A stretch of 64,000 nucleotides of DNA from a virus, in the IMG/VR virus record IMGVR_UViG_3300020197_002601, positions 1 to 64,000 of that record; one strand, 5' to 3'. Position numbers and translations under genes: made by a program. The notes beneath the pieces are model-generated. The model saw only the letters and a program-made list of their open reading frames with translations. It searched no databases and had not been told where the DNA came from. Positions 1 through 9,634 of this stretch are shown here, piece after piece (within the stretch, counting starts at the first letter, position 1; each line of letters begins with the position of its first letter).

Positions 1-696
1 ACAGACGTCAGTGAGACGTCAGCTAATTGGGATGCTACATATACAGCTGTAAGTGAGACGTCAGCTAATTGGGATGCTACATATACAGCTGTAAGTGAGA
101 CGTCAGCTAATTGGGATGCTACATATACAGCTGTAAGTGAGACGTCAGCTGATTGGGATAGTACCTATACTTCTGTAAGTGAGACGTCAGCTGACTGGGA
201 TAGTACCTATACTTCTGTAAGTGAGACGTCAGCTGATTGGGATAGTACTTATACTTCTGTAAATGAGACTTCAGCCGACTGGAATTCAACTTATACATCG
301 GTTTCAGAGACGTCAGCTGATTGGGATAGTACTTATACTTCTGTAAATGAGACTTCAGCTGATTGGGATAGTACTTATACATCGGTTTCAGAGACGTCAG
401 CTGATTGGGATAGTACTTATACTTCTGTAAGTGAGACTTCAGCCGACTGGAATTCAACTTATACATCGGTTTCAGAGACTTCAGCCGACTGGGATAGTAC
501 TTATACTTCTGTAAGTGAAGCTAGCGCCAATTGGGATTCAACTTATACATCGGTAAGCGAAACTTCGGCTGACTGGGACAGCACTTACACCTCGGTAAGC
601 GAAACCAGTGCTAACTGGGATCAAGCTTATACATCGGTAAGCGAAACTTCGGCTGACTGGGACAGCACTTACACCTCGGTAAGCGAAACCAGTGCT
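1..696 (+). repeat. Tandem 42-bp coding repeats, block 1
   Basis: Near-identical 42-base units (14 codons) run in register with the reading frame. Many adjacent copies differ by only one to three bases, which points to recent expansion by slippage or unequal recombination. Units often contain GACGTC and AGCTGA. Confidence 0.9.
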
Positions 697-2412
697 AACT
701 GGGATCAAGCTTATAGCTCTGTAACCAATGATATAGCCCCGGTAACTGCTAACTGGGATCAAGCTTATAGCTCTGTAACCAATGATATAGCCCCGGTAAC
801 TGCTAACTGGGATCAAGCTTATAGTTCTGTAACCAATGATATAGCCCCGGTAACTGCTAACTGGGATGCCACATATGATTATGTTAATAACAACTCCTTA
901 AAATGGAACGGTACCTATACAACCTACAACACGCTTAGCAATAGCTACATAAGAGATATAGGTGACAATATGATCGGGAAGTTAACAACTTCTCAAACCT
1001 TGTCTACTAATTTTACAAATGCAGATGAGTTTGTATCTAAACGATATGTCGATTCACTGGTTTTAGAGTTTGCCTCCGTTAGCGGTAATTTTGTATCTTC
1101 ATTATATTACACAAAAACTGATGTGGATGAAATATTAATACCTCTTCAATCTTCTAGAGATACGGTAAATGTGTTAAGCGGAGATTGGAACAACGTCTAT
1201 ACCGACGTTAGTAACACTTCTGCTACCTGGGACGCCACATACACCGACGTTAGTGAAACATCAGCTGATTGGGATCAAGCATATAGTTCTGTAACCAATG
1301 ATATAGCCACGGTATCTGCTAACTGGGATGCCACATACACCGACGTTAGTGAAACATCAGCTGATTGGAACAATGTCTATACAGACGTTAGCAATACATC
1401 AGCTAATTGGGATGCTACATATACAGACGTCAGTGAAACCTCTGCTAACTGGGATGCCACATACACTTCCGTTAGTGAAACATCAGCTAATTGGGATGCT
1501 ACATACACATCTGTAAGTGAGACTTCAGCTGATTGGGTTAGTACTTATACATCGGTTTCAGAGACGTCAGCTGATTGGGATAGTACTTATACTTCTGTAA
1601 ATGAGACTTCAGCTGATTGGGATAGTACCTATACTTCTGTAAATGAGACTTCAGCCGACTGGGATAGTACTTATACTTCTGTAAATGAGACTTCAGCCGA
1701 CTGGAATTCAACTTATACATCGGTTTCAGAGACTTCAGCCGACTGGAATTCAACTTATACATCGGTTTCAGAGACTTCAGCCGACTGGGATAGTACTTAT
1801 ACTTCTGTAAATGAGACTTCAGCTGATTGGGATAGTACTTATACTTCTGTAAATGAGACTTCAGCTGATTGGGACAGCACTCACACAACTGTTAATAGTT
1901 TAAGTAATTTAAGATATACACTCACACCTTACATGGCTTCTATGACCCCCGCGGTGCAAATGGAATATAGTAATTATATTACACTAAGTGCAAATGATCT
2001 AGGAAATAGATTGTTAGAAGGCGGATCATTAAGAGGTATGCTGTATCTTGATATGACAAACAGTAATGTAGCTAAACATCTCAGAGTTCAAGCCACCCAG
2101 ACTACCCCACCTAATTGGTCTGATGAAACCTCAACAGATATTATTAAATTGAGCGGAACAAATACTCTCAAAAATGTTCGCTCTTTGGTAAAGCAGTTTG
2201 TCGGGGCAGCAATAGATGTTGGTGGAAGTACTAAAGTTATATTCCAAGCGTCTGATGCTTTGGAAAACGACGGTACTTCAAATCTGCCTTTAGTTTCTAT
2301 GGATTATAATCCCGCAAATCCAATTCATTTAAGAATCGGATTAGATGCATTAAGCACGGAGGTTCTACTGTCTTACATCGCATTAAGCGGTGGGTTTATA
2401 AGAGTAGAATAA
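1..2412 (+). CDS. Repeat-rich tail fibre protein (5' end outside window)
   Basis: The frame is open from base 1 to the TAA at 2410-2412, so the start lies upstream of the window; the ATG at 970 is internal. At least 803 residues are visible. About 21 tryptophan-centred repeats lie in residues 1-305 and 17 more in about 395-632, mostly 14 residues of the type TSADWDSTYTSVSE. Trp, Tyr, Val and Ser fall 4-3-4-3 apart, the a/d spacing of a coiled coil, which suggests a long trimeric shaft. The segments between the repeat blocks and the last 170 residues are non-repetitive and could be hinge and knob domains. Its position before a virion Ig-like protein and a protease, and opposite a glycosyltransferase island, supports a host-contact fibre. 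The exact fibre (long, short or whisker) cannot be told. Confidence 0.8.
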   Translation, partial: TDVSETSANWDATYTAVSETSANWDATYTAVSETSANWDATYTAVSETSADWDSTYTSVSETSADWDSTYTSVSETSADWDSTYTSVNETSADWNSTYTSVSETSADWDSTYTSVNETSADWDSTYTSVSETSADWDSTYTSVSETSADWNSTYTSVSETSADWDSTYTSVSEASANWDSTYTSVSETSADWDSTYTSVSETSANWDQAYTSVSETSADWDSTYTSVSETSANWDQAYSSVTNDIAPVTANWDQAYSSVTNDIAPVTANWDQAYSSVTNDIAPVTANWDATYDYVNNNSLKWNGTYTTYNTLSNSYIRDIGDNMIGKLTTSQTLSTNFTNADEFVSKRYVDSLVLEFASVSGNFVSSLYYTKTDVDEILIPLQSSRDTVNVLSGDWNNVYTDVSNTSATWDATYTDVSETSADWDQAYSSVTNDIATVSANWDATYTDVSETSADWNNVYTDVSNTSANWDATYTDVSETSANWDATYTSVSETSANWDATYTSVSETSADWVSTYTSVSETSADWDSTYTSVNETSADWDSTYTSVNETSADWDSTYTSVNETSADWNSTYTSVSETSADWNSTYTSVSETSADWDSTYTSVNETSADWDSTYTSVNETSADWDSTHTTVNSLSNLRYTLTPYMASMTPAVQMEYSNYITLSANDLGNRLLEGGSLRGMLYLDMTNSNVAKHLRVQATQTTPPNWSDETSTDIIKLSGTNTLKNVRSLVKQFVGAAIDVGGSTKVIFQASDALENDGTSNLPLVSMDYNPANPIHLRIGLDALSTEVLLSYIALSGGFIRVE
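697..858 (+). repeat. Three 54-bp coding repeats
   Basis: Three copies of an 18-codon unit (NWDQAYSSVTNDIAPVTA) begin at 697, 751 and 805 and are almost identical. A fourth partial unit at 859 leads into unique sequence. A related single copy (with IATVSA) appears near 1273. Confidence 0.9.
1183..1890 (+). repeat. Tandem 42-bp coding repeats, block 2
   Basis: Seventeen Trp-centred repeats, mostly 42 bases. They share sequence with block 1, so the two blocks could recombine and change fibre length. Confidence 0.88.
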
Positions 2413-2416
2413 GGTA

Positions 2417-3670
2417 GTGAGATTCAGCTTATTAAAAGGCACTAAAATACCTATAATAAAATTAGGTACACCCTTAACAATAATACCATTTACTAATTTA
2501 ACAATCACCCAACAACCAAGTAGCGTCACGGTATATGATGGGGATACTATAGCGTTTGGAGTATCAGGAGTCACAGTACCTACCTTTAATATAACCTATC
2601 AATGGCAAATAGCTCTAAATCAATCTTCTACCTTCAATGATATTAACTTTGCCACAACTAGAGTTATTTTTCTGTCAACAACAACTAGTTTAAACAATTC
2701 TTTAATAAGGTGTAGGCTTAGCGCTTCCAATATAAGGCATCCAAACTTTACAAGTTCTGCATCATTAAGTGTAAAGCCACTCGATGTTAATATATCTGTA
2801 ATAAAAAATATACAACAATTAGTGGAAGTTATTGCAGATAGGCCCTTTACTGTGTCTTGTACAGCTTCTGCTAGTAATAGTACCCCTGTTACTATTGATT
2901 GGGAAACTTTAGATTTCCCATATTCAGGAAACTATATTACAGTTGCCACAGACTCTCCTATACTTTCCACCTTAAGCATTTCTAGAAATAGTGTTAAAAG
3001 ACTAAGAGCAAAAATATCTGCAAGAGGCTCTAACCCGGTTTATTCTAATGTGGCTATGTTATGTGCGTATGTTCCAAACTTATCTACAAATTATATTTCA
3101 TGTTCAGCTCGTATTGATAGAGTAGAATGCCCTCCAGATGGCTTCTTTGAACCAGGGGGCGGTGGATGGGATTATGGTTGGAATACAAAAAATTCTCCTC
3201 TTGGCTACGGAACAGCTCCTGACGGTTCACAAGATGCCAGATCAATATATACAGAATTTTCTAATTTTACCCCTAGATATGTATCATGGCAATTTAGAGA
3301 TGAATATAACCCAGGAAGACAATTTAGGATGTCTGTTTGGGCTAGATTATTGAGTGGTACTAATGTTAATAGCGGTGAAATAATAAGCGTTACAAAAGAC
3401 GGTCTTTCTGATAGAGTGTCCATACCGGTAAATGGTAATTTGACTAATGAATGGAAGCGTTTTGAAGTTAGATGGACTGTATCACCTGCTGCCGGTTCTT
3501 ATAATTACCCTACAGTATTTTTACTAGACAATATAACTTTTGGTTCGCACGTTGCTCTGTGGGGTGCTGAACTAAATATTTTAGGCAACCTACCACCAAC
3601 ACCTCCGCCACCACCGCTTGCGCCATTAAGCGGTAACGCGGTAGTAACAATATTTAGACTAAACATATGA
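2417..3670 (+). CDS. Ig-like virion protein with carbohydrate-binding-like C-terminal domain
   Basis: GTG start four bases after the fibre stop; 417 aa. Residues about 28-115 read as an Ig-like beta sandwich (ITQQPSSVTVYDGDT, a YQWQ core strand, then a final SASLSV strand). Residues about 120-215 look like a second Ig-like domain with a paired Cys (VSCTAS). Residues about 235-395 contain an aromatic-rich, jelly-roll-like region (WDYGWN, YVSWQFRDEY, FRMSVWARL) resembling carbohydrate-binding modules. A PPTPPPPPL linker lies near the C terminus. Phage Ig-like domains commonly decorate tails and bind glycans weakly. The stop overlaps the next start (ATGA), so it is translationally coupled to the protease. 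Family placement is from fold-like pattern only. Confidence 0.65.
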   Translation: MRFSLLKGTKIPIIKLGTPLTIIPFTNLTITQQPSSVTVYDGDTIAFGVSGVTVPTFNITYQWQIALNQSSTFNDINFATTRVIFLSTTTSLNNSLIRCRLSASNIRHPNFTSSASLSVKPLDVNISVIKNIQQLVEVIADRPFTVSCTASASNSTPVTIDWETLDFPYSGNYITVATDSPILSTLSISRNSVKRLRAKISARGSNPVYSNVAMLCAYVPNLSTNYISCSARIDRVECPPDGFFEPGGGGWDYGWNTKNSPLGYGTAPDGSQDARSIYTEFSNFTPRYVSWQFRDEYNPGRQFRMSVWARLLSGTNVNSGEIISVTKDGLSDRVSIPVNGNLTNEWKRFEVRWTVSPAAGSYNYPTVFLLDNITFGSHVALWGAELNILGNLPPTPPPPPLAPLSGNAVVTIFRLNI

Positions 3671-6108
3671 AAAAAGAATTTTTTATAACCGCTTCAACAG
3701 AAGACCAAATAGACAGTATTGTTGAACAATTATATACACCTGGAGTTATTCCTGAAGGAACTGAAACCCCTTCCCTTTCTCGGTGTGTTGAAGTGAGTGA
3801 TTACATGTCTTCTTCATCTACAACTATTAAAGCCTTTTTAACAGAGGAAGAAGCAAATGCTTTAAAAAAATGCCCTGGGGTAGTAATTGTTGAAGAGAGG
3901 TTAGACGTTCAATTTGAACCTAATAGTCAAGCTGGTAAAAAAAGACAATTAACTACTGTTGGGCAGGCGTTTAATTCTAGTAGTAATACTACCCCTGAAC
4001 AATGGGGGTTTGGAAGGTGTAATTCTCTATCTGCGCTACCCCCATTTGATATGGAGTTTACCTATCATTATACAGGTAGTGGTGTTGATGCGATAATTCT
4101 TGATTCCGGAATAGTACCAGGTCATCCTGAATGGTTAGATCAAAACGGTCAAACAAGACTACAGTTTCTTAATTGGTCACTATTTGCCCCTGTTACAGCA
4201 GATAGAAATATTACTGTGACTGTTAGCGCTTCACCAGGTAATCCTGGACAAAATTCATATTTTATTAATGGTGTTGAAAAAGATACAGTTTATGTTGTGA
4301 AAGATAGAGTAGGTGTTCCTACAGCTAGACACCCAGCCGGTGGGTTTCCTGTTAGTTTTAGAACCGGTGTTTATGATTTTAATTTAGTAAATACAACTAG
4401 CGCGCATCCATTTTTTATAGGATCTACTAGTTATGTTCCTTTTAATAGTGATTATGTTTCTAATAATGGTGCTTCTACTGGTACAGTTTCATTAACGGTT
4501 TGGCCAAACAACAACCCACTAGCATCTTCTGGACAGCAAGATACTATGTATTATTGGGGTGGCCTCCCCGGATCCGGGGTCGGGGGTGGGGTAATTGCAA
4601 GAACAGATTATAATTGTCAATCAGATAGAAGCTTATTTTATCAAGATACCAACGGCCACGGGACACACTGCACAGGAACCGTTGCAGGCTCTAGTTGCGG
4701 CTGGGCAATAGATGCACAAATTTTTTCAATGAGAATAAATTTTTCAACATCTAACGGGTATGGTAATTCTACTGAAGGTTTATACTTAATGCTTGATTTA
4801 ATTGAACGGTATCACAAATATAAAAGGACTGTTCCAGGGTTATCTTCACGACCTTCTGTAATGAATAATAGTTACGGATATTCATGTGGTACTGTTGATG
4901 TTATAGATCAAAAAGTAAAACAATTAACCGATAATGGCATTCATTTTGTTCATTCTGCGGGCAATGGAAACATATTAATTGTAACCCCGATTGACGATAG
5001 AATGAATTCGGGTACGTGTAACAGTAGAGAAGATTCCCCCGCTTATCCTATCTCTAATTGGACATCACATGAAGATAATCCAGTTATAACAGTAGGGGCT
5101 ATCGGAGGTAGAACTATTTCTTCTTTAATAGACGCTGTAGCTGCAAGAGCTGAATACTCTCAGTATGGTAGTGGTGTAAGTATATATGCTCCAGGCTCAT
5201 ATATTCAAAGTGCTTTCATAAGCGGTGTAACATACCCAGGTTATTCAGGTTATTTCTTGAGCAAGCTAAGCGGGACCTCAATGTCAGGACCCAATATTGC
5301 AGGTATTTTATGCACAATATTAGAAAGATTTCCTCATTTTACACCGCAACAAGCTAAAAATTTTCTAATGCAGTGTGCTAGTGTCAACACTCTCTCCAGC
5401 TCCGGTCTAGCAGGCAATTATGGTCTTGGAGACCCTAGTATTAATAACCCTTCTCGACCACCTACAACAAATCTAACTGTTAGCAAATTTCCAGCTACAT
5501 CTATAGCAACAACAACAGCAACTGAATTATTTGCACAGTATCTATCACATTGCTATGTAAATACATCAACAATACCACTAAGTACAAATAATATATTTTT
5601 CAGTAGGGTGCCATATAGAGATTCAACACAATTTTATTTAAATAGCTCAACAGACTTAAGATTCTTAAGTGCTTGCCCTCCATCACCTTCCCCCGAGCCT
5701 CCTAGTTATACAATATGGGCAGAAAATATTAATGGTCCTTTTTCAAACATAGCACTTGTTCCTACACCTGTAACTTTAAACACTGGTAATGGCTTAGTTG
5801 TTGCTTCTGTAGCTGGAAATAGTGATTATTTTACCTTTAATGTAGGGAATAATAAGATATTAAATAAAATTATACTTAGGAATTACAATTCAGTAGATAA
5901 TGTAGCATGGTTGGGAATTCAATCAGGGTCTCAATGGACAGCAGGAGATAATCCAGATCAAATGCTAGCACAACAACACTTTGGACCCGGTAACATAAAT
6001 CAAGAAATTCTTACCGCTTCTGCTCCCTATAATCAAGGCTCTTATACTATGCGAGTGCAGCAATTAGGGGCAAATACAAATTACACAATAGAATTTCAAG
6101 TAATTTAA
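3667..6108 (+). CDS. Subtilisin-like (S8) serine protease, probable tail-associated
   Basis: 813 aa. The subtilase triad is visible: Asp146 in AIILDSGIVPGHPEW, His331 in NGHGTHCTGTVAGS and Ser538 in SGTSMSGPNIAG, with the oxyanion Asn in VHSAGNGN. Residues 1-85 resemble an I9 propeptide (inhibitor/chaperone). Between Asp and His there is an unusually long insertion of about 150 residues (about 165-310), beta-rich. After the catalytic domain, residues about 680-813 look like a pre-peptidase C-terminal beta domain (YFTFNV, YTMRVQQL). No signal peptide is present, so it probably acts as part of the virion and not as a protein secreted by the host. It is coupled by ATGA to the Ig-like gene. Possible roles: digesting a protein surface layer, or maturing fibres. 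Confidence 0.88.
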   Translation: MKKEFFITASTEDQIDSIVEQLYTPGVIPEGTETPSLSRCVEVSDYMSSSSTTIKAFLTEEEANALKKCPGVVIVEERLDVQFEPNSQAGKKRQLTTVGQAFNSSSNTTPEQWGFGRCNSLSALPPFDMEFTYHYTGSGVDAIILDSGIVPGHPEWLDQNGQTRLQFLNWSLFAPVTADRNITVTVSASPGNPGQNSYFINGVEKDTVYVVKDRVGVPTARHPAGGFPVSFRTGVYDFNLVNTTSAHPFFIGSTSYVPFNSDYVSNNGASTGTVSLTVWPNNNPLASSGQQDTMYYWGGLPGSGVGGGVIARTDYNCQSDRSLFYQDTNGHGTHCTGTVAGSSCGWAIDAQIFSMRINFSTSNGYGNSTEGLYLMLDLIERYHKYKRTVPGLSSRPSVMNNSYGYSCGTVDVIDQKVKQLTDNGIHFVHSAGNGNILIVTPIDDRMNSGTCNSREDSPAYPISNWTSHEDNPVITVGAIGGRTISSLIDAVAARAEYSQYGSGVSIYAPGSYIQSAFISGVTYPGYSGYFLSKLSGTSMSGPNIAGILCTILERFPHFTPQQAKNFLMQCASVNTLSSSGLAGNYGLGDPSINNPSRPPTTNLTVSKFPATSIATTTATELFAQYLSHCYVNTSTIPLSTNNIFFSRVPYRDSTQFYLNSSTDLRFLSACPPSPSPEPPSYTIWAENINGPFSNIALVPTPVTLNTGNGLVVASVAGNSDYFTFNVGNNKILNKIILRNYNSVDNVAWLGIQSGSQWTAGDNPDQMLAQQHFGPGNINQEILTASAPYNQGSYTMRVQQLGANTNYTIEFQVI

Positions 6109-6112
6109 AATA

Positions 6113-6730
6113 TTAAGTACTTGTCCCTAGTATTGACTTACATTTTTCTATAAAATTGCCGTAATTGTATCTAATTTCAAACTGATGATATAATACGTCT
6201 ATATTACTATATTTGTAAGTAGTCCCTATTCCAAACTCTCTATCATAACCTAATCGCCATTTAGGTTGCTCAATACTTGACACCTTAAAAAACTTTACTT
6301 TAATTGCCCTCTCTTCACATCGCCAAGTCAACTCTTCAGCAACATCACTTCTAAAGTTTTGATTTAACTGAGGGGATTCTAATTTTTTATACAAATTAGA
6401 AGATAATCCCATACACCCTGGCCCGGCATATATATGATATCTCGGATGGCCCGTCTGCTCAATACCAATTAAACATTCTTCTTTTAATAATTCCTCTTGT
6501 ATAATAGAATCAAAATTAGGTACTAATGGAATACAGTCTATGTCAAAAAATATAGTATAATCTGTTTTCGCCTCTGTTAAGATTTTTTCTAAAAACTGAC
6601 CATGATCGTACCCACCTATATATTGATCGATAGGCAAATTTAGAAAATCAAAAACTTTTTTTTGATATTCAACAACTTCTGAAGGAATATTACCGTATGT
6701 ATAAGAGACAGCTCGAAAGGATGGGGTCAT
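6113..6730 (-). CDS. Glycosyltransferase-like protein (GT-A, DxD)
   Basis: 205 aa. The segment YTIFFDIDCIPL carries a hydrophobic strand ending in Asp-x-Asp, the metal/nucleotide-sugar motif of GT-A glycosyltransferases. A later GPGCMGLSS and a WRCEE segment resemble acceptor-side parts of such enzymes. It is shorter than typical GT2 enzymes (about 250-300 aa), so it may be a minimal domain. It is the last gene of a minus-strand run and overlaps the previous gene by 4 bp (ATGA), so it is probably in one operon with the genes up to 9577. The sugar and acceptor cannot be deduced. Confidence 0.6.
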   Translation of the reverse strand: MTPSFRAVSYTYGNIPSEVVEYQKKVFDFLNLPIDQYIGGYDHGQFLEKILTEAKTDYTIFFDIDCIPLVPNFDSIIQEELLKEECLIGIEQTGHPRYHIYAGPGCMGLSSNLYKKLESPQLNQNFRSDVAEELTWRCEERAIKVKFFKVSSIEQPKWRLGYDREFGIGTTYKYSNIDVLYHQFEIRYNYGNFIEKCKSILGTST

Positions 6731-7335
6731 TTAACTGAGCATTTCCAATTCGAATCATAATGACTTTTTTGATCAAAAAACGGACTAGTCCAACTATTTT
6801 TTAGTTTTTGTGTAGATATTATTGTATTTAACATTATATCAACCTGGTTTTGAAAATGATAATTTGAAAGTATAGTTGGGATACATTTTTTATTTACTAG
6901 AAACGCATGAGTACATCTTGTAGTATAATCCTCTCTATAATATAGGTGTTTACCGCTTATCTCAGGCTCTCTAATGCCTAGGTAATGCACACCACCTACC
7001 CAACAAATATCTCCATCAGTTTCTTTCATTTCCTTAATACATGTCTCTATAAATTCTATAGCGTTAGGCACACTTAGTAACGCAACATCATCTTCAATAT
7101 AAAGCGCGACATCTATATTATTTTCTAATTGGGTACAAAATGAATGATAATGTTTAAACGAAAGAGACATTTCCCCAGCCGTAATTTTATTAGTACCTTG
7201 AAAAAGAGATGGTGGAAAGCTTTCTACCCATACAGTTTTGTATGGAAAAGAAACAGCTTTTAGATCATTTAGAAGAGCTTCTTTTCTATAACCTAAAGGA
7301 GAATGATGCATTACAAAAGTTGTTAAATCGGTCAT
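6727..7335 (-). CDS. Glycosyltransferase, GT25-like
   Basis: 202 aa. The N terminus has the layout of family 25 (LPS galactosyltransferase) enzymes: a short strand, an RKEALL helix, then GEMSLSFKHYHSF followed by VALYIEDDVALL. The EDD acts as the metal-binding motif in this family. GT25 proteins transfer hexoses onto lipooligosaccharide or onto protein hydroxylysine. It overlaps the next gene by 4 bp and lies 3 bp after the upstream one, so it is co-transcribed in the island. Confidence 0.65.
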   Translation of the reverse strand: MTDLTTFVMHHSPLGYRKEALLNDLKAVSFPYKTVWVESFPPSLFQGTNKITAGEMSLSFKHYHSFCTQLENNIDVALYIEDDVALLSVPNAIEFIETCIKEMKETDGDICWVGGVHYLGIREPEISGKHLYYREDYTTRCTHAFLVNKKCIPTILSNYHFQNQVDIMLNTIISTQKLKNSWTSPFFDQKSHYDSNWKCSVK

Positions 7336-7338
7336 AAA

Positions 7339-8166
7339 TTATTTTATAGGTATAATTTTGGTAAGCCACTCAGGGTGCTGACCTGTAAAAGGTTTTGTAG
7401 AAGAACCATTAACAGGTGTAGCTTTATCTACTAACCAATCTTTATATGTTTGCTCCGTCCAAGATTGCTTATAGAAACGGGCTTTAAAACTAATTTGCTC
7501 TGGTGTTACATAAGAATAGTGAAACATTTTCAATCCAACCTTTAGTGTTTCCTCTCTTGGTATCAATTGCAAGGTATTGCAATCTGTTCCATCTGGTAAC
7601 AAATATACAGGTGGTTCGTGGCTCTGCCACTTGCTTCCTGGTTTGTGTCTAAAAATACGTCTCCAAGGTAAATTGTTTCCCCATGTGTAGGGGCAGGATT
7701 CATCTATACAATTAAAATAATCTCCCCAAAAATGATTTGCAAAAAAATGTACTGCATTAGGCTCATACTTTTGCAATATATTTTTTATTTTCAATATATC
7801 TTTTTTGTGATAAAATTCATCTACATCGATTTGCCAGATGTAATCACCATTGGCTACTTTGCTCCACTCATTACACATTTGTGTTTTACCATTCCAGAAT
7901 CCTTTTGCTTCTACTAAAATAATCTTATTTTGAGGATCTGGAAAATTCTTGATAATACTAACAGTACTATCATTAGACTTACCATCCTCAGTACACCAGG
8001 TTGCATCACCATCAAAATAATGGGTTTTATTATCTGATTTTGTTGCACCTTCTACGATAACTATTTGATCTGCAAGAAAATATAACTGTTCCAACTGAGC
8101 CTGAAGCATACCAACTGGAGCAAATTTTTCTGCATTAAAAACAATCATACCAGCTGTAATTTTCAT
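7339..8166 (-). CDS. Glycosyltransferase family 2-like protein
   Basis: 275 aa. The N-terminal ITAGMIVFNAEKF strand-loop, a central QIDVDEFY (DxD with a following Asp-Glu) and a conserved WRRIFRHKPG segment fit the GT2 glycan-glucosyltransferase-like group seen in cell-surface loci and large phages. It overlaps the upstream gene by 4 bp. The acceptor is unknown. Confidence 0.68.
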   Translation of the reverse strand: MKITAGMIVFNAEKFAPVGMLQAQLEQLYFLADQIVIVEGATKSDNKTHYFDGDATWCTEDGKSNDSTVSIIKNFPDPQNKIILVEAKGFWNGKTQMCNEWSKVANGDYIWQIDVDEFYHKKDILKIKNILQKYEPNAVHFFANHFWGDYFNCIDESCPYTWGNNLPWRRIFRHKPGSKWQSHEPPVYLLPDGTDCNTLQLIPREETLKVGLKMFHYSYVTPEQISFKARFYKQSWTEQTYKDWLVDKATPVNGSSTKPFTGQHPEWLTKIIPIK

Positions 8167-8852
8167 ATAATATAATTCCAGCTCAATCTACTATTGGTAA
8201 CGTTGTGATTACGATTACTTCGTAAATAAACATGATAGTACAACTCATTAGTTAAGTCAAGAGAATCTGCAATATGCTTAAAACAACTATCCATAACATG
8301 GATTTGCTTGGCATTTTCAATTATAGTACAGTAATCAAATATATTTTCAACCGCTCTATCTGGCCTGTAATGTGTAATCCCTTGAGGTAGCATCTTGTCA
8401 GGTATCAAGAGCCCCCTCTCCTTGTCATCATGAATAAAAATATATTCTCCTTTCACTAGGCCGCTTTTACTAAAAAGATTTTCTTCTGATATTTTATCTC
8501 TCTCTACATAAAAATCTGTCCATCTGCGCTCGTATTTTAAGCCAACCTGCCTATAAAAACATTCATCAAACCTATATTTTTCTAATAGATGCTCTATATT
8601 ACCAAAACCAAGCCATATTTTATTTTTTACATCTACTGTATCTAAAAGTTTATCAATATCACACTCATTAATCACAATCAATTCTAGGTTAGGTATGTCC
8701 CTATACATAAACTTAATACTTTTTTCATATTCAGGCTTTACGAAAGTGACAACGTTTTTATATTTTTTACATATATTACGTACGATAGCGTTACATAATA
8801 TCATGTCACCTAGACCCATATGTGACCTTACATAAAATTTTTCTTCTAACAT
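8163..8852 (-). CDS. GT-B/heptosyltransferase-like glycosyltransferase (GT9-like)
   Basis: 229 aa. SHMGLGDMILCNAIVRNI matches the N-terminal glycine loop and helix of GT9 heptosyltransferases (usually GxLGDxVLxxP). The C-terminal half has a strand-turn ending in VMDSCFKHIAD, resembling the sugar-nucleotide site. At 229 residues it is shorter than cellular GT9 enzymes (about 320-350), so one lobe is reduced. Overlaps on both sides show tight operon packing. Confidence 0.5.
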   Translation of the reverse strand: MLEEKFYVRSHMGLGDMILCNAIVRNICKKYKNVVTFVKPEYEKSIKFMYRDIPNLELIVINECDIDKLLDTVDVKNKIWLGFGNIEHLLEKYRFDECFYRQVGLKYERRWTDFYVERDKISEENLFSKSGLVKGEYIFIHDDKERGLLIPDKMLPQGITHYRPDRAVENIFDYCTIIENAKQIHVMDSCFKHIADSLDLTNELYYHVYLRSNRNHNVTNSRLSWNYII

Positions 8853-9577
8853 ATTAAACCTCTATGATGTTGAAATAATTGAGGGTAATCATATTTTTCA
8901 GTTATATAAGAATTACCCCACTCAGATGGTTCTCTTGCTAAAGTAATATTATACTTAATAGCCAAAAGCGAAAGAATGGATTGATCGTGCCTGTGGTCTT
9001 TGTAATCTTTGTGGTTTGGCTTTTTGCTTGGCAAATCGGTAATAATTTCATCAGTTTCACACCATTTTAAATATTCGTTAAAAAACTTAACAGAAAACTT
9101 ATTCTTCTGCACTATGATGTATGAACCATCTATTTGATTGCCCTCTGTATATTTTTCACCTGTACAGCCCATACGTTCAAAACAATCATATTTTGTCCAC
9201 ATGTAATTTTTCCATATTGTCCCTGGGGGTGCACCATCTCTATTCTCAAATAATAAAATACCGGTTTCTTCTTTTAAACAAAGATCTATTACAGGCTTTG
9301 GATCATTTATTATTAAATTACCACTATCTACATAAAACACCAAATCACCGTCTTTGAGAAGGTTTAATGTATTGAGTATAATATATGGTTTCCATAGCCA
9401 ATAACCACACCCTCTAGGTTGCTGTAAGATATGCTTATTTTTGTCCTTAAATTCATTATTGAGCAAGTCTATTGTATAAGAGGCATGTCCGGAAAAATAC
9501 TTTTTACCAGATTCAACTAACATGCCTTGACTGCGAAAAAAACGCTCGTTTGCAAAGCTTACCAGTACAGTCTTCAC
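8846..9577 (-). CDS. Glycosyltransferase-like protein (GT-A, GYWLWKPY type)
   Basis: 243 aa, GTG start. The segment GCGYWLWKPYIILNTL followed by DLVFYVDSG is characteristic of a group of capsule/LPS GT-A-like proteins in which the VDSG strand takes the place of DxD. NQIDGSYIIVQKN and HRHDQSILSLL resemble the conserved later parts of that group. It is the first gene of the five-gene minus-strand run 9577-6113. The region upstream (9578-9634) is AT-rich, with a TTGATT on the minus strand but no well-spaced -10 box. Confidence 0.6.
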   Translation of the reverse strand: MKTVLVSFANERFFRSQGMLVESGKKYFSGHASYTIDLLNNEFKDKNKHILQQPRGCGYWLWKPYIILNTLNLLKDGDLVFYVDSGNLIINDPKPVIDLCLKEETGILLFENRDGAPPGTIWKNYMWTKYDCFERMGCTGEKYTEGNQIDGSYIIVQKNKFSVKFFNEYLKWCETDEIITDLPSKKPNHKDYKDHRHDQSILSLLAIKYNITLAREPSEWGNSYITEKYDYPQLFQHHRGLIC

Positions 9578-9634
9578 TTATTAATTTTATATCATAATCA
9601 ATGGATTTCAATGATATATACATTAAAATAAAGT

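Noticed and set aside
119-1888. Long minus-strand open frames opposite the fibre repeats
   Set aside because: They are antisense products of the repeat; the plus frame is continuous and reads as a fibre protein.
1-1890. Regular direct repeats that could suggest a CRISPR array
   Set aside because: The repeats are contiguous, in frame and coding (42/54 bp), with no spacers.
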